DNA of 64,000 nt from Vanessa cardui (lineage: Eukaryota > Arthropoda > Insecta > Lepidoptera > Nymphalidae): assembly GCF_905220365.1 (NCBI RefSeq), contig NC_061153.1, positions 7,398,001 through 7,462,000 of the forward strand, in the 5' to 3' direction. The position numbers and the translations under genes were made by a program. The notes below the pieces were generated by a model. That model had not been told where the DNA came from. It did not search any database and worked only from the letters and a program-made list of their open reading frames with translations. The number at the start of each line of letters is the position of its first letter. The stretch's first letter is position 1. Below are positions 22,451 to 34,090 of the stretch, piece by piece.

Positions 22451-25400
22451 GAACACCGTCTTATCATGCAATGAAAACACAAAATATGTGGCATTGTACA
22501 TTAATAACATAAAATATTACTGGCTTATTGATACTGGTGCATCACTTTCTGTCATAAAAAATGAAGCGATTTCTTTTAACACACCAGTACACAGAGATAA
22601 TACGTTAATAAATGGCATTGGTGGACAGACCAGAGCTAAAGGATTGGTAAATTTAACTTTAAAATCCAGTAAAGATATACAGTTTAACCATAAATTTTCA
22701 GTTTTTGAGTCGTTACCGTTAAAGGCTGATGGAATTCTAGGGTTAGATTTTCTATTAAAGTACGAAGCCAACATTAATTTATACACAAATTTAGTTACTT
22801 TACGTATAGACAACTTTACTCATTCTTTGAAACTAATAAACGATGTCAATAAAAGTAATGAAGTCTTACTTATTCCTGCTCGATCAGAATCAATACACTT
22901 TCTTTATGTGAATGAATGTATAAGTAGGGATGTTGTTGTTTGTGGAAAAGAATTGAGCAAAGATATATTTTTAGCTAATGAAATCACTACAGTAAAAAAT
23001 AATAGGATTCCTATTAAGATATTAAATGTTACTGAACAAGACATAGAGCTAGCATCTTTTACACCAGAATTACAATCTTTAGATAACTATAATATATGTA
23101 CATTTAATAAAATCAATATTAGCGTTGATAGAGTTCAAAAGTTACTGCACGAACTAAATTTATCTCATTTGCACGATGATGAACAGAAAAGTATTGAGGC
23201 CATTTGTGCAAAGTACGCAGATGTGTTTCATATGGAAGGTGATAAGTTAACGACCACAAATATTTATCAACAATCCATTACTGTTAAGCCAAATGTTTCT
23301 CCAGTATATGTAAAACCATACCGCTTACCACAAGCCTTAAAGCCTGAAATCGAAAACCAAATAAAAAATTTAAAATCAAATGATATCATAGAGGAATGTA
23401 ATAGTGAGTGGTCTAGTCCAATACTGTTAGTTCCTAAGAAAGCTGTTGATGGTCAAAATACCAAATGGAGACTAGTAGTTGATTATAGGAAATTAAACGG
23501 TCTTGTAGTAGATGATAAATTCCCGTTACCAAACATAAATGAAATCTTAGATTCGCTTTCTGGAGCAATTTACTTTAGTCACCTTGACCTTCACCAAGGT
23601 TACTTCCAAGTGCCCTTGACTTCTGAGAGTCGTAAATATACAGCATTTACAACTAGCTCAGGACAGTATCAAATGAAAAGACTACCTATGGGTCTTAAGG
23701 TTAGTCCCAGTTCGTTCAGTCGTATGATGTCTGTTGCTATGTCAGGCCTTGCATTTGAGAAATGTTTCATATATTTAGATGATCTAATAATATTTGGACG
23801 GAATTTGAGCTCGCATAATCAGAATTTGATAAGCGTGATAGAAAGACTTAGAAAAGTAATTTTAAAATTAAACCCCCATAAATGTGAATTTTTGAAAAAG
23901 GAACTTTTATATTTAGGGCACGTTGTTTCTGATAAAGGCGTTTCTCCGGACCCAAGTAAAATTAAAATTCTTCAAAATTATCCTATACCTAAGAATCCAG
24001 ACGATGTTAAGCGATTTGTAGCGTTCTGTAATTATTATCGTAAATTTATACAATCTTTTGCTGATATTACTATACCTTTAACTAAATTATCCAGGAAAAA
24101 CGAACCATTTATATGGACTAATGAATGTCAAAAAGCGTTCGATATTTTAAAAAAGTCTTTAATATCACCGCCAATATTGCAATATCCTGATTTTTCAACA
24201 AGCAATGAATTCGTAGTACAAACATATGCGTCAGGTATCGCTATCGGTGCAGTCTTATGTAACCGAGATTTGAGACCGGTAGCTTATGCTAGTAGGCCAT
24301 TAAATAAGGCCGAAAGAAACTACCCAACAATTCAAAAAGAACTTTTGGCCATTGTTTGGGCTGTGAAGTACTTTAGGGCTTATATTTACGGCAGAAATTT
24401 CACATTAATGACGGACCACAAGCCTTTAGTATATCTTTTTGGTATTAAAGATCCTTCTAATAGACTATTTAAATTTAGACTTACTTTAGAGGAATATAAA
24501 TACAAAATTGTTTACATTAAGGGCAAAGAGAATGTTGTAGCAGATGCTTTATCGAGAGTTAGTATGACCTCAGATGAGTTAAAGCAGATGCATGAACAAG
24601 TTGTGAATGTGATAACTAGAGCACAGAAGAAAAGAATGAATGAAATGAATGACAAAGAAGTTTCAAAAGGGAACGTGGATCTTAATAAATCTATAGACAA
24701 TTGGCCCGATCAACCAAGAATCGTAGATATATTAAGAAAACCGCGTTATACAATTGAGTTAATGTTTATGGATGGGAAAACATTAGATAAATTGAGAGCG
24801 AACAATGTTATTACTACAGAAATGGAGTGTTTTGCTTTTAGATCAGATAGGAGACATTTATACATTAATCTTAATTTTAAGGCGCACTTCTCGCGAGTCG
24901 AATTTGTGCAGAAATTAAGTTTATTTTGTAAGAAGATAGGTGTTGAAGAAGTTTGTATCGTTAAAGATGAACAAAATGTAGATTTTATTAAAAATATTTG
25001 TAATGAAATTAAGTCATTGAATAATTGGACCGGTCCCCGTTTATGTATATTGCGAGGTGTTAAAAGAATAACGGATGATAAGGAGAAAACTCTTATTATG
25101 AATGATTTTCATTTGCTGCCATCTAGCGGACATGCTGGCATGCGCAGAATGATAAACACAATTAAGAAACGATATTTCTGGCCTAGCATTGAAAGAGATG
25201 TACAGGAATTTGTACGTAAATGCACGATGTGTCAGAAAATGAAACATAGTCGCTATATTAAAGAACCGATGGAAATTACCACTACGGCATCCTCGGCTTT
25301 TGAGAAAGTATATCTAGATTTAGTTGGGCCTTTAGATAAGGATATAGATAATAAGTCTTATATTTTAACTATACAATGTGAATTGTCAAAATACATACAA

Positions 25401-25615
25401 GTAATTCCTTTAGAAAATAAAGAAACTACGTCCATTGCTGATGCATTCGTACGCAATTTTATTCTAATATTTGGCATTCCTAAGGTATTGGCTACAGATC
25501 GAGGGACAGAGTTTATTTCGTCGACAATGGAACAGGTTTGTATGATCTTGAATATAGAAAAACTATCATCGACTGCTTACCACCACGAGTCAATAGGTGC
25601 ATTAGAAAACACCCA
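22451..25615 (+). pseudogene. G1 pol: protease, RT, RNase H, integrase (interrupted)
   Basis: The pol frame is readable from about 22437, one base forward of the gag frame, and open to the R1-like insertion. Numbering from 22488: protease D-T-G-A near residue 15; RT with FPLPNINEIL, FSHLDLHQGYFQV, MKRLPMGLK and YLDD near 430; RNase H with YASRPLNKAE, KELLAIVWA and TDHKPL (about 600-650); ADALSR at the connection; integrase H-H-C-C finger (HAGMRRM ... CTMCQKM, about 880-918). The integrase catalytic residues lie in VYLDLVGPL (about 944), ATDRGTEF (about 1004) and HHESIGALENTH (about 1040). The reading stops at the poly-T of the R1-like element; the rest is at 31227. Confidence 0.93.
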
Positions 25616-25889
25616 TTTTTTTTTTTTTTTTTTTTTTTTTTTATCGCTGGAAAAACGCATTACGCGTTTCCCCCACATGATGTTGTATTGTGGGGGGGTA
25701 TGTGGGGCTCGCCAGCGCTGAAGGCACCGGTATACCCACTAAAAAACCAGCGGTACCCGCTCCGTCTCTAGGGGGGGCATCACGGGATCGCTTACGCATT
25801 CTACCGTGACGTCCCGACGGTTGGCCGACCATGAGCTTCCAAGCTAGAGGAGTTCCCGGGGTACAGAGAACATCTACTCCCGGCGACGT

Positions 25890-28800
25890 TTACAGCTGGA
25901 GGAGAAGCTGCGCATAGCGCTGTTGTCTTCTCCCCGGTCTTCTTCGTCGAAGCGAATCCGCGGCGGCACTCTCCTCACGCGCTCGCTCCGCAGCCTCTTT
26001 CTGCGACATTACACTTTCGCAGAAAGACGCCATCTCGTTCCAGCACCTCTCGCTGCCTATCATGGCGGTTATAACGTTCGGCAGCGAAAGTTCTCCGCCG
26101 ATTATCGCCACCAGGGAATGCCTCTGAGGCCCCCAAGCGGCACACTCCATCAGGGTGTGACACGCCGTGTCCACAGGCGCACCACACGCGTGGCAGGCGG
26201 GTGTTATTTCCCGCCTTACTATCTTGTGCAGGTACTTCCCGAAACAACCATGTCCGGTAAGCACCTGAGTTAGTCTGAATGTGAGTGTGCCGTGACTTCG
26301 TTTTATCCATCGACTCAAGTGGGGGCGGATCGCCTCCACTATCGCATGGCCTGCTGTTGGGGACCCCAGGTCCTCCTCCCATCTGCGAATAAGGGCATGT
26401 TGAGCAAGAGTCCTTACTCGCCCCACCTCCGCGGATCCTGGACGGTCTCCTCTCGCTCTGGCTTCCACCCGGAACCGGTACACTTCCGCTAGTACCTCTG
26501 CCTGGAGTTCCCAGGGTGGATCACCCGCGAGAAGCGTTGCCGCTGTCCACGAAATTGTACGGTATCCACGAATCGCCCTCACCGCTACGACCCTCTGTGG
26601 TCTCCGAAGGAGCGCCCTGTTTCGAGCGTTGAGAGCATCCACCCATATTGGTGCGCCATACAGCGCCATGGAGCGTACCACGCCGGCATATAGACGCCGG
26701 CATGGTGAGTCTGGTCCTCCCACGTTCGGTAGGAGTCGGCCCAAGGCGGCAGCGGCATTGATGAGCTTCGGGCCCAGTTGTACAAAGTGCTGCCCGAAAC
26801 TCCATCTTCCATCCAAGATCAGACCCAGATACCTCATCTGGGCCTGCACCTTAATCACGGTCCCGTGGACGGTGATAGTCGCCCCTCGGGGGGGTCCTCG
26901 ACGTGGACCGTGGAATAAAAGAGCCTCCGTTTTAGAGATGGAGACCCTTAAGCCCAACATTCCAATACGGTCCACCGTGAGCGCTGTTCCGACTTCAGCC
27001 AAGCGAGCCGCTTCCTGAAAGTTCCGCCCTCTCGCCATGATGAGAGTGTCGTCTGCGTAACACAAAACCCCCATTCCGGGAAGGACGGGGGCTCGTAGGA
27101 GCCAATCGAAACTAACATTCCACAGCAGTGGGCCGAGAACCGAACCCTGTGGAACGCCGCAACCCACTTGAAATCGGACAATTCGCCCATCACCCCCCTC
27201 CCAGAGGACCACACGGTCGCAGAGGTATGCCCCCAAAAGACGCTTAAGATAAGAAGGCACCCTGTGATATGTGAGTGCCTCCTTTATAGTCTCGAATGGA
27301 AGACTGTTGAAGGCATTCGCCACGTCCAAAGAGACCACCAAGACCACATCTCCTCGGGCCACCGCCTCTGTAGTTCGAGTCTTCAGGGCATTCAGGGCGT
27401 CCACCGTTGAACGGCCAGCCCTGAACCCGTACTGGGTCTCTGAAAGACCCGGCCCCACCTCTTCGAGATGCTGAACAAGACGAGCAGCGAGAATCTTCTC
27501 GAAGAGCTTGCCCGTCTCATTCAGTAGCACTATCGGTCTGTATGCCGAAGAAGAATCAAGGGGACGTCCCTCCTTTGGTAACAGAACCAACTTGCCCTCC
27601 TTCCACGACTTCGGGAATTGCCCGCTGGACAGACACTCGTCAAACAGTTCCCGAAGCTTCCCACCTAGGTGCACCAAGGCGTCGCGCAGGACCCGTCCTG
27701 GGACACCGTCTGGACCCGGCGCAGTCGTTCTGGTTCTTAGTCGGTCGAGTGCCATTTCCATCTCTTGTTCCGTGATTTGTGGTGGAGCCACAATTTCCTC
27801 TTCAGTCATGGAGCAAGACGCCATTTGCGGAGGAATATGCTCCCCTGGGTGTGGAAATAATTCTTCAACAAGGCGCAAGAGAAGTTCTGGCGGCAGCGTC
27901 TCAGTCACGGGGGCACCGTAGGTACGGATCTTTCCTCGCACGCCACGATACGTACGCCCCCATGGATCCCGGTTCAGGGCCACCAACAGTGCCTCCCTAG
28001 CTTGCTCTTTGGCCTGGCGTATCGTCAGCTGCAGCTCGTTTTTCAGCCGACGATAGGAGGCCAATAGCTGTCCCTCCAAGTTCGCATCAAAGCCGTTTCG
28101 CCTGCGACAGCGGACATAGGCCCTCCGTGCCCGATTGCATGTCGATCGAAGCTGTGCAATTTCAATCGACCACCAGTAAACCTGACGACGCGGCGCCATG
28201 CGCCAGGATCTCGGCATGGCCGCATCGCATATCTTCTTTAGAGCCCTTTGCATGCGGCCCGCTAGCTCATCAATGCTAGCGCCCTCCCTTCTATCTGTGG
28301 AACACCACCGCTGCACTATGGCAGCCTCCTTGACCAGCTCACGATCCAACTGGCCAACGGACCACCTTGGAAGCGTCGTAGGCAGTAGGCACCCTTGGGA
28401 GTTCTCCAGTCTGCCCCCAACGGTCAGAGTTGGAGATCTCAAATCGGATGTACCTGTGATCCGACAGAGTCTCCACCTCTTCCTCTACTCTCCAATTCAA
28501 CACTCTGCGCGCTGCAACAGGAGTGGCGAACGAAAGGTCCACAACGGATCCGCCCTGCTGGCGCACGCAGGTGTGAACCTGCCCCCTGTTGAGTAGGGAT
28601 AGGCTGGATAGCAGGGCCCACACTTGGACAGCTCTCCCTCGTGGATTCGTAGCAGGATTTCCCCAGGCTCGCGATTTTGCATTGAAGTCGCCGAGAACCA
28701 CAACTTGTCTAGGCGAACGTCTGGCCACCGCAGCTCTGAGAAAGCCGAGATGATTTTCAAATTCCGCCAGGCTGCGGTTAGGGGAGAAATACGTGCCAAC

Positions 28801-29061
28801 AATTACGTACTCTCTCCAACCCACCACCACGTAGCCCGAGCCCCTCTCGATGAGTGAGAGAGGAGGCCCCGTTCCGCTCCTCGTGAGGACCGCCACGGTG
28901 CCGTCCACGTCTCCTACCCAGTGAGGTAGGGGAGGGACATAATAGGGCTCACAGGCCACAGCCAGGTCGATCCCCCACTCCGCCATGGACTGCAGCAGTA
29001 GGTCCTGAGCCCCGGCACAGTGGTTAGGATTTGTTTGGAGAAAGCTGAATTCAGTGCTCAT
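25890..29061 (-). pseudogene. R1-like ORF2: endonuclease-reverse transcriptase, one frameshift
   Basis: The AP-endonuclease (29061 to about 28440) has FLQTNPNHCAGAQ, ACEPYY, VLGDFNAKSRAWG and LSDHRYIRFEI. A one-base shift near 28360 moves into the RT frame (28442-25890). That frame has APGPDGVPGRV, YRPIVLLNETGK, YGFRAGRSTVDAL, VSLDVANAFNSLP, GVPQGSVLGPLLWN and the catalytic YADD at 27049-27060. A C-terminal CCHC finger (CHACGAPVDTACHTLMEC) is typical of R1-type ORF2. Apart from the indel the protein is complete. Confidence 0.92.
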
Positions 29062-30926
29062 GTCGACATTGCAGCTTCCTCCTCGGCTTGGCGCCGTCCA
29101 GCGTTGGTAGTGGTGTGGGTGCTTAAGGCCATCTTACCCTTCGTGATGGGAGGGTTGCATTCTCTCGATCCCATCAGGTGCCCAGAGGGCTTGCCAGCGT
29201 CTACGCATACCGCACAGCGTAGCTTCCCAGTGCATTCGGCCGATTTGTGCCCTTCGGCACCACACCGGTAGCAGAGGCTGCCTCGTTCAACACTAAATGG
29301 GCAGAGCGCCTTGGTGTGGCCAAGGCCCATGCACTTGAAACAGCGCAGAGGGCGCTGCTCCAGTACGTACACCCTGGCCGAGCTCCACCCGACCAAGAGT
29401 CGACCATTGTTAGATAGCTTCTTCGCCACAGCTATTGGACATGTTACGCGGACCATACCCATGTATCCGGGTCCACGTAACACCTCTCCACACTTAACTG
29501 CCTCAATGGGGCAACTCCCCTCGCGAGCGACTGCGGCGATGACTTTCTCTTTCGTGACGGAGTCGTCGAGCCCCGTCACCTTAATATCCACCCTTTTAAT
29601 GGGACGGACGACGTTGGCTACCCCATCAAGCACCGTACGGAGTTTGTCGGCCAGCTTCTCTGCCTGTTCCGACTGTGCTCTCGGTAGTTCCAACACTCTG
29701 GCCCCAGTTACCGAGCGTCGGACTTTGAGGCCACCACTTATCCCGAGATCCTGAAGTTTCACGCCCTGCTCGGCGCGCTCCATGATCTGAGCATACGTGA
29801 CACCCTTTTGTTCCGCTTCCGGCTGCAACGTTACCACAACTGCAGCTGTACGTGGGGCGACCAGCTTGGGCTTAGCCACTTGAGGTGCCTTAGACGCAGA
29901 CGTCGAGATTCTTTCAGCAGAGGGGGAAGCCTTATTCCCCTTCTTCCCCTTTTTGACCACAGTGGACCAGGACGTCTCCTGTGCCATCTGTGGCGAAATC
30001 GTCTCCGGCGCTATCGGAGCAATAGGAGCCGTTGGAGCAGCTGGTGGCGTCTGCTTATGTGTGGGAGCAGATTTCGGCTGCGGAGCCGGATGGGCCACCT
30101 GTGCATTCGAATGCGTGTGTTGCTGCTGTAGCTCCCGCCTTTTATCCGCAGCTAGCGGGGAGCGCTGTATCTTCGCAGGCGGGAGCCGGTCCTCCAATTT
30201 TGTAATTTGGGCTTTGAAGATATCGCCGATCGATGAGATTAAGGAGGTCTTAAACTTCTCCAACGTCTGAGCATCCTGGGCAGAGCCGGTGGACGTCTCA
30301 TTTGCCACTGCCACCGTGGTCCGCATCTCCGCGAACTCACGGCGATGAGCCTTTAACTCAGACTTGAGGCTATCGATCTCTTTACGCAGCCGGCCATTAT
30401 CGGCGCGGAGTTTTCGCGTCTCATCCGCCTCAGTCCGCGATGCCAGGGCATCTACAATTCCCTGAAGTGCAGCTGCTGAATCCCTCAGTTTTTTAGCGTA
30501 TCCTCCTTTTAGATTGGAGGATTTTTGCGCCACCTCCAAGATGAGCGCTGCGCTGCGGCCGGCCTCAGCGCGAAGTTCCTCCGTGCCCATCTTAGCAGGA
30601 GTTTCTTTTGCATCCGAAGCGGATTCTTCGGAGCCCAAGACAACTTCCGAAACATTCTTTCGGAACGCTCTACTTCTCAAAGAGCGCTCAAAAGCCTCCT
30701 CCCTGGCCTCGGCGACCCTCGCCTTAAGCTCAGCCTTAGCCCGAGCGAGGTCACTACCGCGGCCCCTCGAAGCCGTTTTTCCACGAGTTGCCGGTGTGCA
30801 TTTCGCAGCTGTACGTATCTCCGTCTCTGTCTCAGTTTCTGAATCAGAGTTAAAAATTGCGAGACTCCTATAAGGCCGTTTACGGCCAGCTAAGGCGTCG
30901 GACGACAATTCGGTATCGACGTCCAT
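29058..30926 (-). CDS. R1-like ORF1: gag-like protein with three zinc knuckles
   Basis: The chosen start is ATG 30926 (MDVDTELSSD); an upstream in-frame ATG at 30995 would add a hydrophobic stretch unlikely to be real. The N-terminus is acidic and basic with an RGRGSDLARAK-type segment. A long coiled-coil follows (about 30500-30200, KLRADNGRLRKEIDSLKSEL), then a Pro/Ala-rich linker. A conserved block (VTGARVLELPRAQSEQAEKL) precedes three knuckles: CFKCMGLGHTKALC, CYRCGAEGHKSAEC and the longer CAVC...H...C. It should bind element RNA and target DNA in the RNP. The frame is open from end to end and the C-terminal STOP overlaps ORF2. Confidence 0.9.
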   Translation of the reverse strand: MDVDTELSSDALAGRKRPYRSLAIFNSDSETETETEIRTAAKCTPATRGKTASRGRGSDLARAKAELKARVAEAREEAFERSLRSRAFRKNVSEVVLGSEESASDAKETPAKMGTEELRAEAGRSAALILEVAQKSSNLKGGYAKKLRDSAAALQGIVDALASRTEADETRKLRADNGRLRKEIDSLKSELKAHRREFAEMRTTVAVANETSTGSAQDAQTLEKFKTSLISSIGDIFKAQITKLEDRLPPAKIQRSPLAADKRRELQQQHTHSNAQVAHPAPQPKSAPTHKQTPPAAPTAPIAPIAPETISPQMAQETSWSTVVKKGKKGNKASPSAERISTSASKAPQVAKPKLVAPRTAAVVVTLQPEAEQKGVTYAQIMERAEQGVKLQDLGISGGLKVRRSVTGARVLELPRAQSEQAEKLADKLRTVLDGVANVVRPIKRVDIKVTGLDDSVTKEKVIAAVAREGSCPIEAVKCGEVLRGPGYMGMVRVTCPIAVAKKLSNNGRLLVGWSSARVYVLEQRPLRCFKCMGLGHTKALCPFSVERGSLCYRCGAEGHKSAECTGKLRCAVCVDAGKPSGHLMGSRECNPPITKGKMALSTHTTTNAGRRQAEEEAAMST

Positions 30927-31226
30927 CGCCAACAACAAACAATAAAAACAACACTCGGAACAACAACCAACGACAACAACGACAAACAACAACAATAAGA
31001 GAAAATAGGTCTATGAAAGACCTATTACCAAACAACAAAACCAATCGTCAAAGTAAAACAAAGTCCATTCACAAGCCAAGTTCAATATTATAACGCGACA
31101 GAAAAACAGAAACCAATAAACAAGCGAGGGTAATTGTAAAAAACTTCCGAGAAACATTGATAAAAAACAATATAATTCCGACACGACTGCACGGCACGAC
31201 GGCTCGAGCGCAATGAAAACACCCAT

Positions 31227-31726
31227 AAGGTGTTAGGGTCCTTTCTAAGAATTTAGTGTAGCAATCACCCAGATACTTGGAGTCATTGGTTATCTTTCTG
31301 GTGTTTCGGTTTCAATAATACAGTTCATTCGGAAACGAATTACACGCCACATGAATTAGTTTTTGGTAAAGTATGCAATATACCCTCTAATTTAACTAAT
31401 CATGTAGATCCGCTATATAATTCTGATAGTTATCCATTGCAATTAAAATATAGACTACAGCTAGCACAAACTGAAGCTAAACATATGTAACTTAATAACT
31501 AATAAACATAAGCGAAAATCTAAGTATGACATTTCTATAAATCCTGTTAAATATAATGTAGGAGATTTAATATTAATTAAGATAGAAACAGGTAGAAAAC
31601 TAGATCCTCTTTATAAAGGACCATATACAGTTGTAAAAGACTTAGGATGTAATGTTAGGATTAAAAATAACTCGAATAAGGAAGAAATAGTTCATACAAA
31701 TAGGACCAAACCCTTTTATGAATAAT
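31227..31726 (+). pseudogene. G1 integrase C-terminal part
   Basis: After the R1-like element the integrase resumes with lesions: TAG at about 31250, then NYTPHELVFGK, DPLYNSDSYPLQLKYRLQLAQ, a TAA after KHM, and a frame change. It ends with NPVKYNVGDLILIK and LDPLYKGPYTVV (the SH3-like DNA-binding end), stopping after RTKPFYE. The parallel fragment in G2 (44595-54060) has the same order. Bases 31727-31964 are AT-rich with no ORF. A short purine run (GGGAGG) precedes the 3' LTR and is the likely polypurine tract. Confidence 0.85.
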
Positions 31727-31964
31727 ATTTGATATAATTATAATTAATGAATTTATATTGTTATGTCTGTGTTGTATTGTATAAGTATCTTTTTTTTATA
31801 TTAACATTCTTTAATATTTTTTTAAATTGTGTTTTATAATTGTTTGTTGGTAGTATTAAAGTTAAAGTTAGTTATTTTCTAGATATATCTAATAATGTTA
31901 CCTAAAACCAAACAAAAAAAAAATGTTTTAATGTTACATTTTTTTTTTCATCGCCTTCGGGAGG

Positions 31965-32139
31965 TGAAGTGTATTAATTATAATGTTAGGAATTATGTAT
32001 GTAATTGTACTCGCATTTAGCTATGTAAGCATAATTTTATTAGTATATTTTTTATCCATATATAGTTGAGTCCAATAAACGCCACGATACAGTAAACAGT
32101 TGTTTTCCTTTAACTAGCCAGTAAGGTTCAAACATCACA
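31965..32139 (+). repeat. G1 3' LTR
   Basis: Identical by eye to the 5' LTR over 175 bp. It is followed by the second AGAC target copy, after which D3 resumes. Confidence 0.95.
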
Positions 32140-32143
32140 AGAC

Positions 32144-33983
32144 CTAATTAACTGTAGAACTCTACTCCCAAATTTTATAACAACCGGCTTGACCTACATG
32201 CTACCAAAAAACCAAAACACCCACGATCCATCACAGTACCGTCCCATAACATGCCTACCAACAATATATAAAATAATCACATCCTGCATTACCAATAAAA
32301 TAGTCTCACACCTGGAAGCACATAATGTAATGTCAGAGGAACAAAAGGGATGCAGGCGAAACCACAGAGGATGTAAAGAGCAATAATTATAGATTCAACT
32401 ATACTAAAACATTCAAATAAATTTAATAGAAATTTGTATGTCACATATATAGATTTCAAAAAAGCTTTTGATAGTGTCCCACATTCATGGTTAGTTCAAA
32501 TTTTACAAACATATAAGATTCATCCAAATATTATTAAATTTTTGAAGGAGGCCATGACTAATTGGAGAACCACAATAACTTTAACAACAAAAACATCTCA
32601 AATCTGTTGTGACAAAATCCATATTAGAAATGGCATCTTCCAGGGAGACTCTCTCAGTCCTCTGAGGTTTTGCCTCGCCCTAAATCCCCTATCTAGAATA
32701 CTATCAGATTCTAAATTTGGATACCAATTAACACGTGACATAGCGGTTTCTCATTTGATGTACATGGATGACATAAAACTATTTAGTAAATCTGTGAAAG
32801 AAATGAAAGAAATGATTAAAATTACAGCGCAATTTAGTAAAGATATAAATATGAATTTTGGCTTAGATAAATGCAAAACTTTAACTATAAAGAAAGGAAA
32901 ATTAATTGAGAAAAATTATGAAATAAGTGAAGAAATAAATATATAGAAAGATTAACGTTGAAAAGACAATTAGGAGGAAGAGGGGTAGTTGATTTAAAAA
33001 TACTTTGGCAAAACCAAATCCATAATATTCGAAAAATTTTCTACTATAAAGTAAATACTAGTAAGATACACGCAGCTATAGTAGAAGTTGATGATAATTT
33101 CACACCGTTAAACCTAAAAAATAATAATAAAGAGTTTAAAACTATCCAAGAACAAATAAATGAAAAAATTAAAGATTGGAGAAGAAAAGAACTACATGGT
33201 AGGCATATCCACGATCTAGAGCAAAATTTCATTGATTTAGATGCGTCAAATAAATAGTTACAAAAAGGTTACCTGTTCCCCGAACCAGAAGGCTTTCTAA
33301 TTGATATTCAAGACCAGGTTATCAATACAAGAAATTATAAAAAATATATACTTAAAGAATCAGTAGAATCAGATTTATGTCGAAAATGTCACAGAATGCC
33401 AGAAAATATACAACATATTACAGGAGCTTGCCCTACTCTAGTTCAAACAGATTACACCCATCGCCACAACCAAATAGTTCACTACATACATCAAAAACTT
33501 GCACACAAATATAACTTCACAAATACTCCACTAAAACCTTACTATGAATACCAACCCAACCCCGTTTTAGAGAATGAAGAAATAAAAATATATTATGATA
33601 GAGCAATTCTTACTGATAAAACGATTCATTACAATAGACCGGATATAACTTTAGTTAACAAATCATCTAAAATAGCTTACTTAATTGATGTTTCTGTACC
33701 AAACACACATAACTTATTAAAAACTATTACGGAAAAGATCAATAAATATACAGAATTAAAAGAAGAAATAATTAGAATCTGGAATTTAAATAAGGTTTTT
33801 ATAGTCCCTATCGTGCTTTCCACTACCGGAGTCATACCTAAACACTTACACCAAAGTTTAAAAATTCTTGATCTACCACCTCTCACATACATCACCATGC
33901 AAAAAGCTGCTATTTTAAATACTTGTCGAATAGTACGTAAGTTTTTAGAATCTGATAATGAGCTGACTGACTGTACTGACTGA
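32144..33983 (+). pseudogene. D3 ORF, C-terminal half (RT YMDD, RLE nuclease)
   Basis: RT resumes in frame with TGLTYMLPKN, YRPITCLPT and GCRRNHRGCKEQ. A one-base loss near 32381 precedes YIDFKKAFDSVPH, GIFQGDSLSPL and intact YMDD at 32761-32772. Near 32945 the sequence jumps from the palm/thumb border (SEEINI) directly to RLTLKRQLGGRG; about 100 residues present in D1 and D2 are missing. A TAG at 33256-33258 replaces the conserved Trp of ASNEW. The nuclease follows: CRKC...HITGAC finger, NRPDITLVNK, YLIDVSVP and KYTELKEEI. The protein ends at TGA 33981-33983. Confidence 0.88.
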
Positions 33984-34090
33984 CTTTTTCACTCCCCAGA
34001 TACACTTGGTCATTGACCCGTGTGACTGGAATATTTGCCCCATTATTTGGGAGATAAATAGTCCAAAAATATAAATAATAATAATAATAT

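Larger units (their letters stand above)
25616..31214 (-). mobile_element. R1-clade-like non-LTR retrotransposon, nearly complete
   Basis: The 5.6-kb minus-strand element has a 27-base poly-T at its left end (25616-25642), a 3' UTR (25643-25889), ORF2, ORF1 and an A-rich leader to 31214. GAAAACACCCA is duplicated (25605-25615 and 31215-31225). It is GC-rich compared with all neighbours. ORF1 is intact and ORF2 has a single indel. The ORF1 stop overlaps the ORF2 start as ATGA-type overlap near 29058-29061, as is common in this clade. The host site is the G1 integrase gene, so R1 target specificity for rDNA does not apply here. Confidence 0.92.
20342..32139 (+). mobile_element. G1: Ty3/Gypsy LTR retrotransposon carrying an R1-like insertion
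   Basis: LTRs of 175 bp (20342-20516 and 31965-32139) read as identical base for base, begin TG and end CA. They are flanked by AGAC duplications (20338-20341, 32140-32143). Inside are a PBS, a small membrane ORF, gag, and pol in the order protease, RT, RNase H, integrase, which defines Ty3/Gypsy. No env ORF lies between integrase and the 3' LTR (31727-31964). Without the R1-like insertion (25616-31214 plus one target copy) G1 would be about 6.2 kb. Identical LTRs imply recent arrival, yet gag and the integrase end carry lesions. Confidence 0.95.
18587..34090 (+). mobile_element. D3: R4/Dong-like retrotransposon split by Gypsy element G1
   Basis: The 5' half is 18587-20341, the 3' half 32140-34090, separated by G1. 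AGAC at 20338-20341 and 32140-32143 is the G1 target duplication; joining the halves restores the RT frame. D3 ends in a 3' UTR (33984-34070) and an AAT repeat (about 34071-34090). Its leader has a 5' C-run complementary to a downstream G-run (18587-18594 with 18633-18640) and a hairpin (18646-18651 with 18663-18668). Confidence 0.9.

Noticed and set aside
25616..25642. Poly-T run as an RNA polymerase III terminator
   Set aside because: It is the poly-A tail of the minus-strand R1-like element, shown by the flanking target duplication.
26629..27018. Long + strand open frames opposite the R1-like ORF2 (also 27508-27921, 29311-29754, 30514-30873)
   Set aside because: They are antisense shadows of a GC-rich coding region; the minus-strand frames carry all the domain motifs.
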